A stretch of 37,380 nucleotides of DNA from Verrucomicrobiota bacterium (GCA_028293565.1 JAQGON010000092.1:1-37380), one strand, 5' to 3'. Counted from the first letter of the stretch, positions 8,334-16,751 are shown. The notes: a model not told the origin generated them from the letters alone. Numbers and translations are program-made.

Positions 8334-9245
8334 TCAGCGCACGGCGGCGAGGGCGATGCAGCCCGCGACGGCCACCGCTCCGCCAACGAACGAACGCCGG
8401 CTGGGGCGGTCGCCCTCGAGCCAGTAGGCGATCGGAATCGCGAGCAGCGGAGTCGTCGCCGCGATCGGCAGCACAAGTCCGCTTGGCGTCGTCGCGAGCG
8501 CCCACTGATAACAGCCGACGCCAGCCACCGGGCCCGCGAGGCCGTTGGCCAGAACCCACCGCCAGCCGTTCCGGCGTTCGCCGGGAGCGGCCGCGGGATC
8601 CTTCGGAAGGCGGCGCAGCCCACGGAGCACCAGGTACCAAACGATGACGAAGACCAGGCCTGCGAGGATGCGGTGGTAGGCGGCCGTCAGCCCGAACGTC
8701 GCGTTCGAGACCTGTTCCCCCGCCGCCACGGCGGCCGTCATGCCCCGGCGGCTGACAAGGGCGCCGAACCCCTGGCCGCACGCCGCGACGAGGCCGAAGA
8801 GAAAACCGATCGGACGAATCCGCACCCGCGGCGGGCTGGCTTTGCTCGGCATGATCGCGACGCCGACGCCGAGAAGGATCACGAGTCCCCACAGGATCTG
8901 CAACGTGGTCAGCCGCGTGCCGAGCCAGAACCATTCGCCGAGCGCCGCAATGGGCGCGGCGAGGCATTGGGTCATGAGAACGGTCAGCCGCGATCCAAGC
9001 AGGGGGAGCGCGGCGTAGACGCCGAGGTCGCCCAGGCCCATCCCGATGACTCCGCTGAGCAGGAACCACCCGAGGCTCGCGCTGCCGAAGCCCCGGCCGA
9101 GGAGATGGGCGTACAGGCCGAGCAGGACCGCGGCGATCGCGAGGCGTCCGAGGTTGGCCCGCTGGGCCCCGACGGCACGAACGCTGTGGGTGGCGCAGGT
9201 CGCGTTGAGGGCGAAGAAAAAGGCGGCAAGGAAGGCGGCGAACAT
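8334..9245 (-). CDS. EamA-family (DMT superfamily) transporter
   Basis: The start at 9243-9245 (MFAAFLAAFFFALNAT) is supported by GGGAGGA a few bases upstream on the minus strand; longer in-frame starts lie outside it. The 303-residue protein is almost entirely hydrophobic, with about ten membrane helices. It shows the two-fold EamA repeat: RANLGRLAIAAVLLGL and GWFLLSGVIGMGLGDLGVYAALPLLGSR in the first half, and WRWVLANGLAGPVAGVGCYQWAL with LPIAATTPLLAIPIAYWLEGDRPSRRSFVGGAVAVAG in the second. Family members export amino acids, nucleotide sugars and other metabolites; the substrate is not predictable. It is divergent from the deoxyhypusine-synthase-like gene, so the 109-base gap 9246-9354 should hold both promoters. 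Confidence 0.9.
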   Translation of the reverse strand: MFAAFLAAFFFALNATCATHSVRAVGAQRANLGRLAIAAVLLGLYAHLLGRGFGSASLGWFLLSGVIGMGLGDLGVYAALPLLGSRLTVLMTQCLAAPIAALGEWFWLGTRLTTLQILWGLVILLGVGVAIMPSKASPPRVRIRPIGFLFGLVAACGQGFGALVSRRGMTAAVAAGEQVSNATFGLTAAYHRILAGLVFVIVWYLVLRGLRRLPKDPAAAPGERRNGWRWVLANGLAGPVAGVGCYQWALATTPSGLVLPIAATTPLLAIPIAYWLEGDRPSRRSFVGGAVAVAGCIALAAVR

Positions 9246-9354
9246 CGGCTCCTCCCATAAAACCCGTCCTGCCAACAAATACCATCCCGGTTTGGCGGGA
9301 AGACCCGGTTTTTTGTGGCTAATTAAAGCCGGCGATTTGTACTTGTGAGCACAT

Positions 9355-10401
9355 ATGAAAGCCAAGAAAGCCACCGCGAAGCCCGAAGCGGCGAATGCCG
9401 CGCTCGCGGCGAGGAAAGGCCCGGTTTCAAAGTTCCTTGCCCATCACTACCGCCACTTCAACGCCGCCGCGCTGCTGGACGCGGCGAAAGGCTACGAGAC
9501 CCACCTGGCGGCCGGCGGGAAAATGCTGGTGACGCTGGCGGGCGCGATGTCGACGGCCGAACTCGGCATTTCCCTCGCGGAGATGATCCGGCGGGACAAG
9601 GTCCATGCGATTGTCTGCACGGGCGCGAATCTCGAAGAGGACATTTTCAACCTCGTGGCCCACGACTATTACGAGCGCGTCCCGCAGTACCGTCACCTGA
9701 CGGCCGCCGACGAGGAGAAGCTGCTCGGCCGGCACATGAACCGGGTGACGGACACCTGCATTCCGGAGATGGAGGCGATGCGGCGGATCGAGGCGGCGGT
9801 GGCGGATGAATGGACCAGGGCCGACCGGGCGGGTGAGCGGCATTTTCCGCATGAGTTCATGTACAAGATTCTTCGCGGCGGAAAGTTGAAGAAGCATTAT
9901 CAGATCGACCCGAGGAATTCGTGGATGCTGGCGGCGTCGGAAAAAAACCTGCCGATGTACGTGCCGGGCTGGGAGGACGCAACGCTGGGCAACATGTATG
10001 CCGGGCGCGTGATCACCGGCGAGATCAGGAATGTCCACACGGTGCGGACGGGCATCGAGTACATGGCGGTGCTCGCGGAATGGTACACCAAATCGGCGAA
10101 GCGGTTGCGCCACGGCGAGGGGAGCATCGGATTTTTCCAGATCGGCGGCGGGATCGCGGGGGATTTTCCGATCTGCGTCGTGCCGATGCTGCATCAGGAC
10201 CTGCAGCGCACGGGGGTGCCGCTCTGGGGATATTTCGCCCAGATCAGCGACTCGACCACGAGCTACGGCAGCTATTCGGGCGCCGTGCCGAACGAGAAAA
10301 TCACCTGGGGCAAGCTCGGGGCGAAGACCCCGAAGTTCATCATCGAGAGCGACGCGACCATCGTGGCCCCACTGATCTTTGCGTGGGTGATGGGGAAGTG
10401 A
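9355..10401 (+). CDS. Deoxyhypusine-synthase-like protein
   Basis: This 348-residue protein follows the deoxyhypusine synthase fold: a Rossmann-like NAD region (GKMLVTLAGAMSTAELGISL and IVCTGANLEED) and the C-terminal block SDSTTSYGSYSGAVPNEKITWGKLG. The lysine in TWGK (residue 320) aligns with the catalytic lysine of the eukaryotic enzyme that carries the aminobutyl intermediate from spermidine. Eukaryotes and archaea use the enzyme to modify eIF5A, which bacteria lack. Bacterial relatives are thought to act in polyamine metabolism, for example homospermidine formation, so the substrate here is open. The N-terminus has a Lys/Ala-rich extension. The gene is monocistronic, with a hairpin terminator right after the stop. 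Confidence 0.9.
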   Translation: MKAKKATAKPEAANAALAARKGPVSKFLAHHYRHFNAAALLDAAKGYETHLAAGGKMLVTLAGAMSTAELGISLAEMIRRDKVHAIVCTGANLEEDIFNLVAHDYYERVPQYRHLTAADEEKLLGRHMNRVTDTCIPEMEAMRRIEAAVADEWTRADRAGERHFPHEFMYKILRGGKLKKHYQIDPRNSWMLAASEKNLPMYVPGWEDATLGNMYAGRVITGEIRNVHTVRTGIEYMAVLAEWYTKSAKRLRHGEGSIGFFQIGGGIAGDFPICVVPMLHQDLQRTGVPLWGYFAQISDSTTSYGSYSGAVPNEKITWGKLGAKTPKFIIESDATIVAPLIFAWVMGK

Positions 10402-10406
10402 GGATT

Positions 10407-10441
10407 TTCCCCGCGCCATGCGCGGGGAATGTTTGGTTTTT
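10407..10441 (+). terminator. Rho-independent terminator of the deoxyhypusine-synthase-like gene
   Basis: A perfect 10-bp stem (10407-10416 with 10420-10429) with a three-base loop begins six bases after the stop codon. A T-rich run (TGTTTGGTTTTT) follows. The orientation serves the plus-strand gene and separates it from the next one. Confidence 0.75.
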
Positions 10442-10470
10442 GGGCGTGAATGGCTTTCGTGAGGCTTCCG

Positions 10471-12618
10471 ATGGCCAATCGTCTTTCCGCCGAAAAATCG
10501 CCGTATCTCCTGCAGCACGCGGAAAACCCCGTGCAATGGCTGCCGTGGGGCGACGAGGCCTTTGCCCGCGCGAAGGCGGAGCAGAAGCCGATCTTCCTGA
10601 GCATCGGGTACTCGACCTGCCACTGGTGTCACGTGATGGCGCACGAGTCGTTCGAAAATTCCGAAACGGCGGAGATTCTGAACCGGCATTTCATCCCGGT
10701 CAAAGTCGACCGGGAGGAGCGCCCGGATGTGGACAAGGTTTACATGGCGTATGTGCAGGCGATGACCGGGCACGGCGGCTGGCCGCTCAGCGCGTGGCTG
10801 ACGCCGGAGCTCAAGCCGTTTTACGGCGGCACGTATTTTCCACCGGAGGACCGGCACGGGCGGCCGGGGTTTCCGTCGATCCTGCACACGATTGCGCGCG
10901 GCTGGAGCGAGCAGCGCGAAAAGCTCACCGCGGAAGGCGAGCGGGCGATTTCGGCGCTGCGCGAGCATTACGCAGAAAAGGCCGGGGCGCCGGCGGGGGA
11001 CGATCTCACGATCGCGGGCGGCGCGGCGTTCGAGAAATGCTTCCAGCATTTCCACGAAGCCTTCGATCCGCGGGAAGGCGGGTTCGGCGGGGCGCCGAAA
11101 TTTCCGCGGGCCTCGAACCTCGATTTCCTTTTCCGCTGCGCCGCCATCCAGGGCGCGGCCAGCGAGCCCGGCGCGGAGGCGGTGAGGCTCGCGACCTTCA
11201 CGCTTCAGCGCATGGCCGCCGGCGGCATTCATGATCACGTCGGCGGCGGGTATCACCGCTACGCGGTCGATGCCGAATGGTTCGTGCCACATTTCGAGAA
11301 GATGCTCTATGACCAGGCCCAGATCGCGGTGAACTTCCTGGAGGCGCACCAGGCCGGAGGCGACGAGCGTCACGCGTGGATGGCGCGCGACATCTTCGAT
11401 TATGTCCGCCGCGAACTGACCGCGCCGTCGGGCGGCTTCTTCACCGCGGAGGATGCAGACAGTCCCGTGCCCGGCGCGGCCCACGAGCACGCCGAAGGGG
11501 CCTTCTACGTCTGGACCAAGGAGGAAATCGAGGCGGTCCTCCCCGCCGACGCGGCCCGGTTTTTCTGCGCCCATTTCGGCGTGCTGGAAAACGGGAATGT
11601 CGGGGCGGGGCGCGATCCGCAGGCGGAGTTCACCGGCAAGAACATCCTGGCGCAGAGACGTTCCTTGCGGGAATCGGCGGAACAGTCCGGCCTGACGCTT
11701 GCGGCGGCGAACGACCTGGTCGTCTCGGCGCTCGGCCGGCTGCGCGAGATCCGGGCGCGGCGCCCGCGTCCCCTGCTCGACGACAAGGTCCTGGCCGCGT
11801 GCAACGGCCTGATGATCTCGGCCCTCAGCCGGGGCTCTCAGGTGTTCGGCGCCGCGGGCGCCGATTACCTGGCGATGGCGACGCGGTCGGCGGAATTCGT
11901 GCAGCGCGAGCTGCACGACGAAAAGTCCGGGGTCTTGTACCGCAGCTGGCGCGAAGGCCGAGGGGCGAACGAAGGGTTCGCCGAGGACTACGCCTATGTG
12001 ATCCAGGGTTTGCTCGACCTGTACGAAGCCTCGTTCGGGCTGCGCTGGCTGCAATGGGCGGCGCGGCTGCAGCGCACGATGGATGAGCGGTTCTGGGACG
12101 AGGCCGGCGGCGGCTATTTCAATTCACAGGAGAACGATGCGTCGATCGTGCTCCGATTGAAGGAGGACTACGACGGCGCGGAACCGGCGCCGAGTTCCAT
12201 CGCTGCGGGTAACCTCCTCCGTCTGGCGGCGATGCTGCAGGACGAGGCGCTGGGCCGGCGGGCGGTGAGGACGATCGAGGCGTTCCGCGCGCAATGGAGC
12301 GCGGCGCCCCACGCGCTGCCGGCGATGTTGTGCGCCGTGGCGCTGGCGCTGGAGCCTTCGCGGCAGGTGGTGTTCGTCGGCGATCCCGCCCGCGAGGATT
12401 TCTGCGCGCTGACGGCGGTGATGCACGAACGGCTGGGCCCGCGCCGCGTGCTGGTGGCGCTGACGAACGAAGCGGACCGCGCATGGCTGGGCGCAAAGGC
12501 TCCGTGGCTGGCGGAAATGAAAATGACCGGCGGTCGCGCCACGGCGTACGTATGCGAGCACTTTTCGTGTCAGGCGCCGGTGACCGACCCGGCCGAATTG
12601 CGCCGGCTGATCACCTGA
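10471..12618 (+). CDS. Thioredoxin-domain protein of the YyaL/SSP411 (DUF255) family
   Basis: The start at 10471 gives [20 protein letters not shown], the canonical beginning of this family, with GAGG about ten bases upstream; the ATG at 10450 is less likely. The 715-residue protein has an N-terminal thioredoxin-like domain with CHWC at residues 50-53 inside [16 protein letters not shown]. The [26 protein letters not shown] segment follows. The rest resembles the alpha/alpha toroid of N-acylglucosamine epimerase-like enzymes ([33 protein letters not shown]). The biochemical role of the family is not settled. No signal peptide, so it should be cytoplasmic. It converges with the XRE regulator gene, with only three bases between the stops. 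Confidence 0.93.
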   Translation: MANRLSAEKSPYLLQHAENPVQWLPWGDEAFARAKAEQKPIFLSIGYSTCHWCHVMAHESFENSETAEILNRHFIPVKVDREERPDVDKVYMAYVQAMTGHGGWPLSAWLTPELKPFYGGTYFPPEDRHGRPGFPSILHTIARGWSEQREKLTAEGERAISALREHYAEKAGAPAGDDLTIAGGAAFEKCFQHFHEAFDPREGGFGGAPKFPRASNLDFLFRCAAIQGAASEPGAEAVRLATFTLQRMAAGGIHDHVGGGYHRYAVDAEWFVPHFEKMLYDQAQIAVNFLEAHQAGGDERHAWMARDIFDYVRRELTAPSGGFFTAEDADSPVPGAAHEHAEGAFYVWTKEEIEAVLPADAARFFCAHFGVLENGNVGAGRDPQAEFTGKNILAQRRSLRESAEQSGLTLAAANDLVVSALGRLREIRARRPRPLLDDKVLAACNGLMISALSRGSQVFGAAGADYLAMATRSAEFVQRELHDEKSGVLYRSWREGRGANEGFAEDYAYVIQGLLDLYEASFGLRWLQWAARLQRTMDERFWDEAGGGYFNSQENDASIVLRLKEDYDGAEPAPSSIAAGNLLRLAAMLQDEALGRRAVRTIEAFRAQWSAAPHALPAMLCAVALALEPSRQVVFVGDPAREDFCALTAVMHERLGPRRVLVALTNEADRAWLGAKAPWLAEMKMTGGRATAYVCEHFSCQAPVTDPAELRRLIT

Positions 12619-12621
12619 CCG

Positions 12622-13104
12622 TCACTTGTCCTCCGCGACCTTGAGCTGTGCGGTGCGGTCGGCGGCGGCGAGCGTGTGCACGAGCTCGCGGACGCGGTCG
12701 ACAATCTCGAGGACGTTGCGATCGCCGGCGGCGAATACCAGGAGCTCGATTTCGTCGGCGGTCAGGTCCGCCCGGTTGATCGCCTCATGCAGGCGCCGCG
12801 CGGCGCTCCGGACGCTGGAGCCGTAGGTCGCGATGGCTTTTCGCGCCGAGGCTTCGGTGTCCGGCCGGGAAAACGAGAGCCCGCTCAACGACTCCAGCCA
12901 GAGCAGGGCAATGCTCCGCATTTCGACGGAACTCGCCGGATAACCCATCTTCACCATGAGTCCGGCGATGGTCTTGAACTTGACCGGGCGGCCGGACTCG
13001 ACGTTGACGACCGTGTTGCGGTGACGGCGCGCCAGCCGCGAAAGTTCCTCCAGCGTCAACCCCTTCGCCTCGCGAAAACTCCGAAACAGCTGAGTGTAAT
13101 GCAT
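12622..13104 (-). CDS. XRE-like helix-turn-helix regulator
   Basis: Residues about 5-60 of this 160-residue protein form a Cro/CI-type helix-turn-helix: FRSFREAKGLTLEELSRLARRHRNTVVNVESGR. The remaining 100 residues are helical and charged, with no recognised ligand domain; they include the run LTADEIELLVFAAGDRNVLEIVDRVREL. The start is the ATG at 13102-13104. A GGAGG lies immediately before the ATG, which is closer than usual for a ribosome site, so initiation may be unusual or leaderless. The gene is divergent from a small ORF and a response-regulator gene, and inverted repeats between them may be its operators. Targets are unknown. Confidence 0.85.
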   Translation of the reverse strand: MHYTQLFRSFREAKGLTLEELSRLARRHRNTVVNVESGRPVKFKTIAGLMVKMGYPASSVEMRSIALLWLESLSGLSFSRPDTEASARKAIATYGSSVRSAARRLHEAINRADLTADEIELLVFAAGDRNVLEIVDRVRELVHTLAAADRTAQLKVAEDK

Positions 13105-13151
13105 CCTCCGCGAGTAGCGGGAGAGGGCGCAAAAAAGTCAACGCGCGCCAC

Positions 13152-13214
13152 GGTCACGGGTATTTGGTACAGGTGACCAGCCTTGTGATTGACAAAACTT
13201 GTACCGAACACAAG
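13152..13214. promoter_or_regulatory. Cluster of inverted repeats between divergent XRE and response-regulator genes
   Basis: Three overlapping inverted pairs occupy the gap. They are GGTCAC/GTGACC (13152-13157, 13173-13178), GGTACAGG/CTTGTACC with one mismatch (13166-13173, 13198-13205) and CTTGTG/CACAAG (13182-13187, 13209-13214). A TTGACA at 13189-13194 could be a -35 box for the plus strand, but no fitting -10 follows at 16-18 bases. The position between divergent genes, one of them an XRE regulator, suggests operators. The assignment is inference. Confidence 0.45.
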
Positions 13215-13224
13215 CAGTGTGCTA

Positions 13225-13443
13225 ATGACAAAGTCTCGTCGTAAAACTCCTCGGAAAACCCTCAAAACCGACCCCGGCGGCGAACACCGGCTTCGCATTC
13301 TTCTCACTCTCTTGGGCATCTGCGGCAGCCTCGAACGCCTGCAAAAATCCGCCATCGCCCGCCGTGCCTGCCGCGCGGTTGCGATCCGCTTGCGCAGTGT
13401 GGTGTCGGAGGAAAAGGAAAACGGCGTCGCCGCCAAAAGGTGA
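13225..13443 (+). CDS. Small basic hypothetical protein
   Basis: From the ATG at 13225 the product has 72 residues; a TTG at 13189 would extend it into the regulatory repeats. It is strongly basic at the start (MTKSRRKTPRKTLK), with a hydrophobic stretch LRILLTLLGICGSL and an Arg/Ala-rich helix after it. No family is recognised. The stop is four bases before the ATG of the following response regulator, which fits an operon with translational coupling. Against it: the composition is what a random high-GC frame could give, and no ribosome site is clear. Confidence 0.42.
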   Translation: MTKSRRKTPRKTLKTDPGGEHRLRILLTLLGICGSLERLQKSAIARRACRAVAIRLRSVVSEEKENGVAAKR

Positions 13444-13447
13444 AACC

Positions 13448-13819
13448 ATGGCGCGAATCCTTGTGATCGATGACAACCCCGCCATCCGCCAGGTCATGCA
13501 GTGCTGTCTTCCGGGAATGGGCCACGCCGTCACGACGGCTCCGGATGGCGAGACGGGCCTGAAACTGGCAACGGTGGACGCGGTTGATCTCGTCCTCCTC
13601 GATGTCGACATGCCGCGACTGAATGGCCTATCCGTCTGCAAGGCATTGAAGGACGATCCCGCGAGAAGGCATATTCCGGTGGTGATGATGACCGGTCGTC
13701 CGACGTCTGAATTGCGTCGGCGCGTGCTGGACGCCGGGGCGACCACCCTGCTGGAAAAGCCCTTCACGTGGGAGGCGCTGAGCGAGGAATTGAATCGCTG
13801 TCTCCCGGTGGTCCTTTGA
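13448..13819 (+). CDS. Single-domain response regulator (receiver only)
   Basis: The product is a complete CheY-like receiver of 123 residues. The acidic pair is D8-D9 in ILVIDDNPAIRQ and the phospho-acceptor is D52 in LVLLDVDMPRLNG. The switch threonine sits in VVMMTGRP and the conserved lysine in LLEKPFTWEAL. No output domain is present, so it must act through a partner protein or phosphorelay. No histidine kinase is next to it. Another response regulator follows 73 bases downstream, and a small ORF and an XRE gene lie upstream. Confidence 0.93.
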   Translation: MARILVIDDNPAIRQVMQCCLPGMGHAVTTAPDGETGLKLATVDAVDLVLLDVDMPRLNGLSVCKALKDDPARRHIPVVMMTGRPTSELRRRVLDAGATTLLEKPFTWEALSEELNRCLPVVL

Positions 13820-13892
13820 TGCGGCCGGAGGCGCATGGCGGGCGGCGGATTTCCCATTGCGCCGCCTGCGAAACGCGGCACACGCTTTGGCC

Positions 13893-14468
13893 GTGAAAAT
13901 TCTCGCCGTCGAAGACGATGCGGTGTCCCGTGCGGTCCTGCGGCAGGCGCTGCGGAAGTTCGGCCACGACGTGATCGAAGTGGCGAACGGCGAGGAGGCG
14001 TGGGCGCGGCTGCAGAAGGAGCCGGTGCGCGTCGTCGTGAGCGACTGGTCGATGCCCGAGATGGACGGCCTGGAGCTGTGCCGGAAGATCCGCGCGACGA
14101 TCGGGTCGGAGTACACCTACTTCATCCTGCTGACGGCGCGCGATGCGACGGGCGAGAACCAGCAGGCGGCGGCGGATGCAGGCGTCGACGATTTTCTGAC
14201 AAAGCCGCTGAACTTCGACGAGCTTTGGAACCGCCTGCGCGTCGCCGAGCGGATCCTGCGGTACGCCACGCAGGTCCGGCAACTCGAGGAGATGATGCCG
14301 ATCTGCTCGTACTGCAAAAAAATCCGCGACGACCAGAACTACTGGCAGCAGATCGAAGGGTATATCAACGAGCGCACCGGCAGCGAATTCAGCCACTCGA
14401 TCTGCCCCGATTGTTACCAGCGCGTGGTGATTCCGGAGCTCGAGAAACTGAAGGCGCCCAAGCCATGA
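13893..14468 (+). CDS. Response regulator with C-terminal Cys4 (CxxC...CxxC) module
   Basis: The GTG at 13893 starts the protein right at the receiver strand (KILAVEDDAVSR); an upstream in-frame TTG would add a poor extension. The 191-residue product has a receiver with D51 in VVSDWSMPEMDG and lysine in FLTKPLNF. A linker helix then leads to a short module, MPICSYCKKIRDDQNYWQQI through SHSICPDCY. Cysteines are at 138, 141, 171 and 174, a pattern suited to one zinc ion. This module is common behind receiver and PAS domains in many bacteria but its role is not established. The stop overlaps the start of slyX (ATGA), so the two are co-translated. Confidence 0.9.
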   Translation: MKILAVEDDAVSRAVLRQALRKFGHDVIEVANGEEAWARLQKEPVRVVVSDWSMPEMDGLELCRKIRATIGSEYTYFILLTARDATGENQQAAADAGVDDFLTKPLNFDELWNRLRVAERILRYATQVRQLEEMMPICSYCKKIRDDQNYWQQIEGYINERTGSEFSHSICPDCYQRVVIPELEKLKAPKP

Positions 14469-14671
14469 ACGAGCGCGTCCAGCGGCTGGAGGAGAAAATC
14501 GCCTATCTCGAGCGTCACGTGACGGAACAGGACAAGGCGATGCTCGAACTGGGCGACCAGCTGGCGAAGCTGCGGCTGGAGTTGCGGGCGGCGCGCGAGC
14601 GGGCGGGGAGCGGGACCGGAAGCATGGCCGACCAGCAGCGCGAGGCAGAAGAGCGCCCGCCGCATTATTAG
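14465..14671 (+). CDS. slyX: SlyX family protein
   Basis: The product is 68 residues, starting at the ATG that overlaps the stop of the preceding gene (ATGA). It is a heptad-patterned helix (ERVQRLEEKIAYLERHVTEQ then LGDQLAKLRLELRAARERA) ending in PPHY, which is the hallmark C-terminus of SlyX. Size also fits. SlyX is a small coiled-coil protein of unknown function, often near slyD in proteobacteria; here it is tied to a response regulator instead. The reading frame differs from the upstream gene, which is why it can be missed. Confidence 0.85.
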   Translation: MNERVQRLEEKIAYLERHVTEQDKAMLELGDQLAKLRLELRAARERAGSGTGSMADQQREAEERPPHY

Positions 14672-14709
14672 CGCGTCGGCGGCAAGAGCGAAGCTCGGGA
14701 AGTCGGACG

Positions 14710-14748
14710 AACGTCGAATGTCCAACTTTCAACTTCCAACCTTGAATG
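14710..14748. repeat. Heptad-type GTTGAA extragenic repeat, copy 1
   Basis: This stretch is built from degenerate 7-base units; read on the minus strand they are of the type GTTGAAA/GTTGGAA. A related stretch lies at 30272-30302. The gap 14672-14863 between slyX and the next (convergent) gene shows nothing else. Confidence 0.5.
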
Positions 14749-14863
14749 CGGGCGGCCACGAGCGTCGGCGCGTGGGCCTCGGACATCGCTGTTCCACTCG
14801 CTCACGTACGCAGTCGCCGCGCCGGTTTTTCGAGACCAAGCCGCGGCGGCCGACCGGCGCCTC

Positions 14864-16324
14864 TTAGAACGACGCCGTGACTTCCTGCTGACGGCCTGAC
14901 TCGAGCGACTGCGTCCCGAGCGCGGCGCATTCGGTTTCGTCGTTCTTGAACAGCTTGAATTTCACAGGCGAAGTGGCGTCGGCTGTTTCCCAGCGCCATT
15001 TACCGATGGAGACGAATTGGAGCGGAACGCCTTTGTCCCAAGCCAGGCCCGGCCCGTCGCCGCGGATGAACAGCCGGTTGCCGATGCCGATGTACGCCGT
15101 GACCAGCAGGCGGGTGGCGCCGTCGGAGGAGATCGCGGGCTCCGTCGCCGGCGCGGTGAATTCGTCCGCCGCGGCTTGGGTGAATTCGGTCACCGCCACG
15201 GGCGTCTCCGCAATCCCGAGATCGAGCGCCGGGCCGGCCGTTTCGACGGTTTTCGGTTTCCGGGGCGGGCGCTTTTTCTGGACCTTGGGTTCACCGGAAT
15301 CGGACGGAGGGAAAGGAGCGCCCGAATCTGCGAGCACGGCCGGGTCGACGGCGGAGAGGGGTTTATCCGTGGTTACAGGGACGACGACGGGTTCGGCGTT
15401 CGCAACCGTCTCGGGCGCCGTGCTCGACGGCGGAGATTCGGCGGGAGCGCTGGGCACGGAGATGATGTGGCCGGTGAACGGAGCGGACGTGGGCGGCACG
15501 ATGGGCTGGATATGGGTCCCGACGCCGGGCGCGAATCCGGACTTCGACGCGGAGACCGGTGATTCGCCGGATCCGCGCTGATCGGCGGCGGGCGAATCGA
15601 CGACCGCAGGCTCGTCCGTTCGCGGACGGCGGGCGCGCTTGCCTTCGGCGGCTTCGATCGCCGCCACCGCGCTGGCGGCGCGGGCCGCGAGCCGGGCTTC
15701 GATCGCTGCAAGCGCGGCCTCGGCTGACGCCGCGATGGCTTCGGGCGCCTTCGCGAGGGCGGACTGGGCGGCGGCGAGGCTCTTCTGGGTCGAAGCGTCC
15801 AGCTTGCCGAGCTCGGCGGTCGTCTTCTGGACTCGCTCCGCGGTCGAGGCGAGCCGTTCGCTGTCCACGGCGCGCAGCGCGGCGAGCTCCCGCTTCATCT
15901 CGTCCCGTTCCTCGTCGTGCGCGGAGGAAAGCTGCGACTGAAATTCCGCCAGCTTTTCCTGCAGCGTCTTCGGCAGCTGCTCGGCGTGCCGCAGATTTTT
16001 CTGCGACAGCTCGGCGATGGCGTGCAGGCCCTGGGCGGCGATCCCGATCTGCTCCGCGGCGGTGGTCAGCGTGCTGGCGAGCGCCTCGAGCGCGCGCTGG
16101 CGGTCGTCGAGCGTCTCGTTTTTAACCTGCTCGTAATGCAGGATGAGGGGGACCGTGCCGACGATGGCGCCGGTGATCACGCAGGCGACGATCGAGAAGA
16201 TGGCGGTGGACGAGAGCGTTCCCTGGCTGCGGCTGGCGATAAGCCAGGCCGTGAGGAGGAGCACGGCGTCGGTGAGGAAAAAGATCCACAGGGGAAGTTT
16301 CGGGGTCGGTTTGGAAGACATCAT
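14864..16324 (-). CDS. Membrane protein with long coiled coil and C-terminal beta domain
   Basis: The start at 16322-16324 (MMSSKPTPKLPLW) gives 486 residues; a longer form from 16423 lacks support. Two membrane helices lie at about residues 12-30 and 41-61. A long Ala/Glu/Lys/Leu-rich coiled coil follows (about 70-235) and then a Pro/Ser/Thr-rich disordered stretch (about 240-395). The last 85 residues look like a compact beta domain: TRLLVTAYIGIGNRLFIRGD, then GLAWDKGVPLQFVSIGKWRWE and VKFKLFKNDE. The spacing of W and F residues recalls CBM20/CBM48-type modules, but this is only resemblance. I know no function. The gene is divergent from a small gene at 16458. Confidence 0.82.
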   Translation of the reverse strand: MMSSKPTPKLPLWIFFLTDAVLLLTAWLIASRSQGTLSSTAIFSIVACVITGAIVGTVPLILHYEQVKNETLDDRQRALEALASTLTTAAEQIGIAAQGLHAIAELSQKNLRHAEQLPKTLQEKLAEFQSQLSSAHDEERDEMKRELAALRAVDSERLASTAERVQKTTAELGKLDASTQKSLAAAQSALAKAPEAIAASAEAALAAIEARLAARAASAVAAIEAAEGKRARRPRTDEPAVVDSPAADQRGSGESPVSASKSGFAPGVGTHIQPIVPPTSAPFTGHIISVPSAPAESPPSSTAPETVANAEPVVVPVTTDKPLSAVDPAVLADSGAPFPPSDSGEPKVQKKRPPRKPKTVETAGPALDLGIAETPVAVTEFTQAAADEFTAPATEPAISSDGATRLLVTAYIGIGNRLFIRGDGPGLAWDKGVPLQFVSIGKWRWETADATSPVKFKLFKNDETECAALGTQSLESGRQQEVTASF

Positions 16325-16430
16325 GGAAACGGCGCGCGACTCGCCGGCGGCGAAAAGGGTGTGCGGCTCGCCCGATAATTTTTCAATCACGGAGTGCCGC
16401 TGGCCGGTGTTTTTATTTCGCATCCGGCAT

Positions 16431-16461
16431 GAGGAGTGTCATGGGTGGATTACGCCAATGA
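16431..16461 (+). promoter_or_regulatory. Strong ribosome site and 6-codon minicistron overlapping the next gene
   Basis: GAGGAG at 16431-16436 stands four bases before an ATG at 16441 that encodes MGGLRQ and stops at 16459-16461. That stop overlaps the ATG at 16458 of the following small gene (ATGA). The gene's own ATG has no close ribosome site, so translation could be coupled through this minicistron. Confidence 0.45.
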
Positions 16462-16739
16462 GTTTTGCCCATTTTCTGCGCATTGAGCGGGAGGAGCGCG
16501 GCGGTTCGCGTCACTATGTGGTGCATGCGAGCGATCCGCGATTCTCGCTCGAACTCACCCCCGACCGCGAGGCTCCGGACAAGATCGGGCGCGGGGTGAT
16601 CAAGCGGATCTGCCTGCCGAATTCGTGGGCGGGCGACTACGGAAAATACTCGAAGCTGATGGGTGCGGCGCAGGAATTTTTCGCACAATCCTTCGCCGAG
16701 CCGGCCCCGAAGACAGAGACGCGGCGGTTCCAGACCTAG
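16458..16739 (+). CDS. Small conserved-looking hypothetical protein
   Basis: The product has 93 residues (MSFAHFLRIEREERGGSRHY onward). It alternates charged and hydrophobic residues consistent with a small alpha/beta fold: YVVHASDPRFSLELTPDRE, then RICLPNSWAGDYGKYSKLMGAAQEFF. There is no membrane segment or signal peptide. I do not recognise the family. The start is set by the ATGA overlap with an upstream minicistron and by the divergent neighbour; the frame upstream of it has no support. The gene ends just before a palindromic repeat that it shares with the convergent amidase gene. Confidence 0.75.
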   Translation: MSFAHFLRIEREERGGSRHYVVHASDPRFSLELTPDREAPDKIGRGVIKRICLPNSWAGDYGKYSKLMGAAQEFFAQSFAEPAPKTETRRFQT

Positions 16740-16751
16740 CGACGGTTTTTA

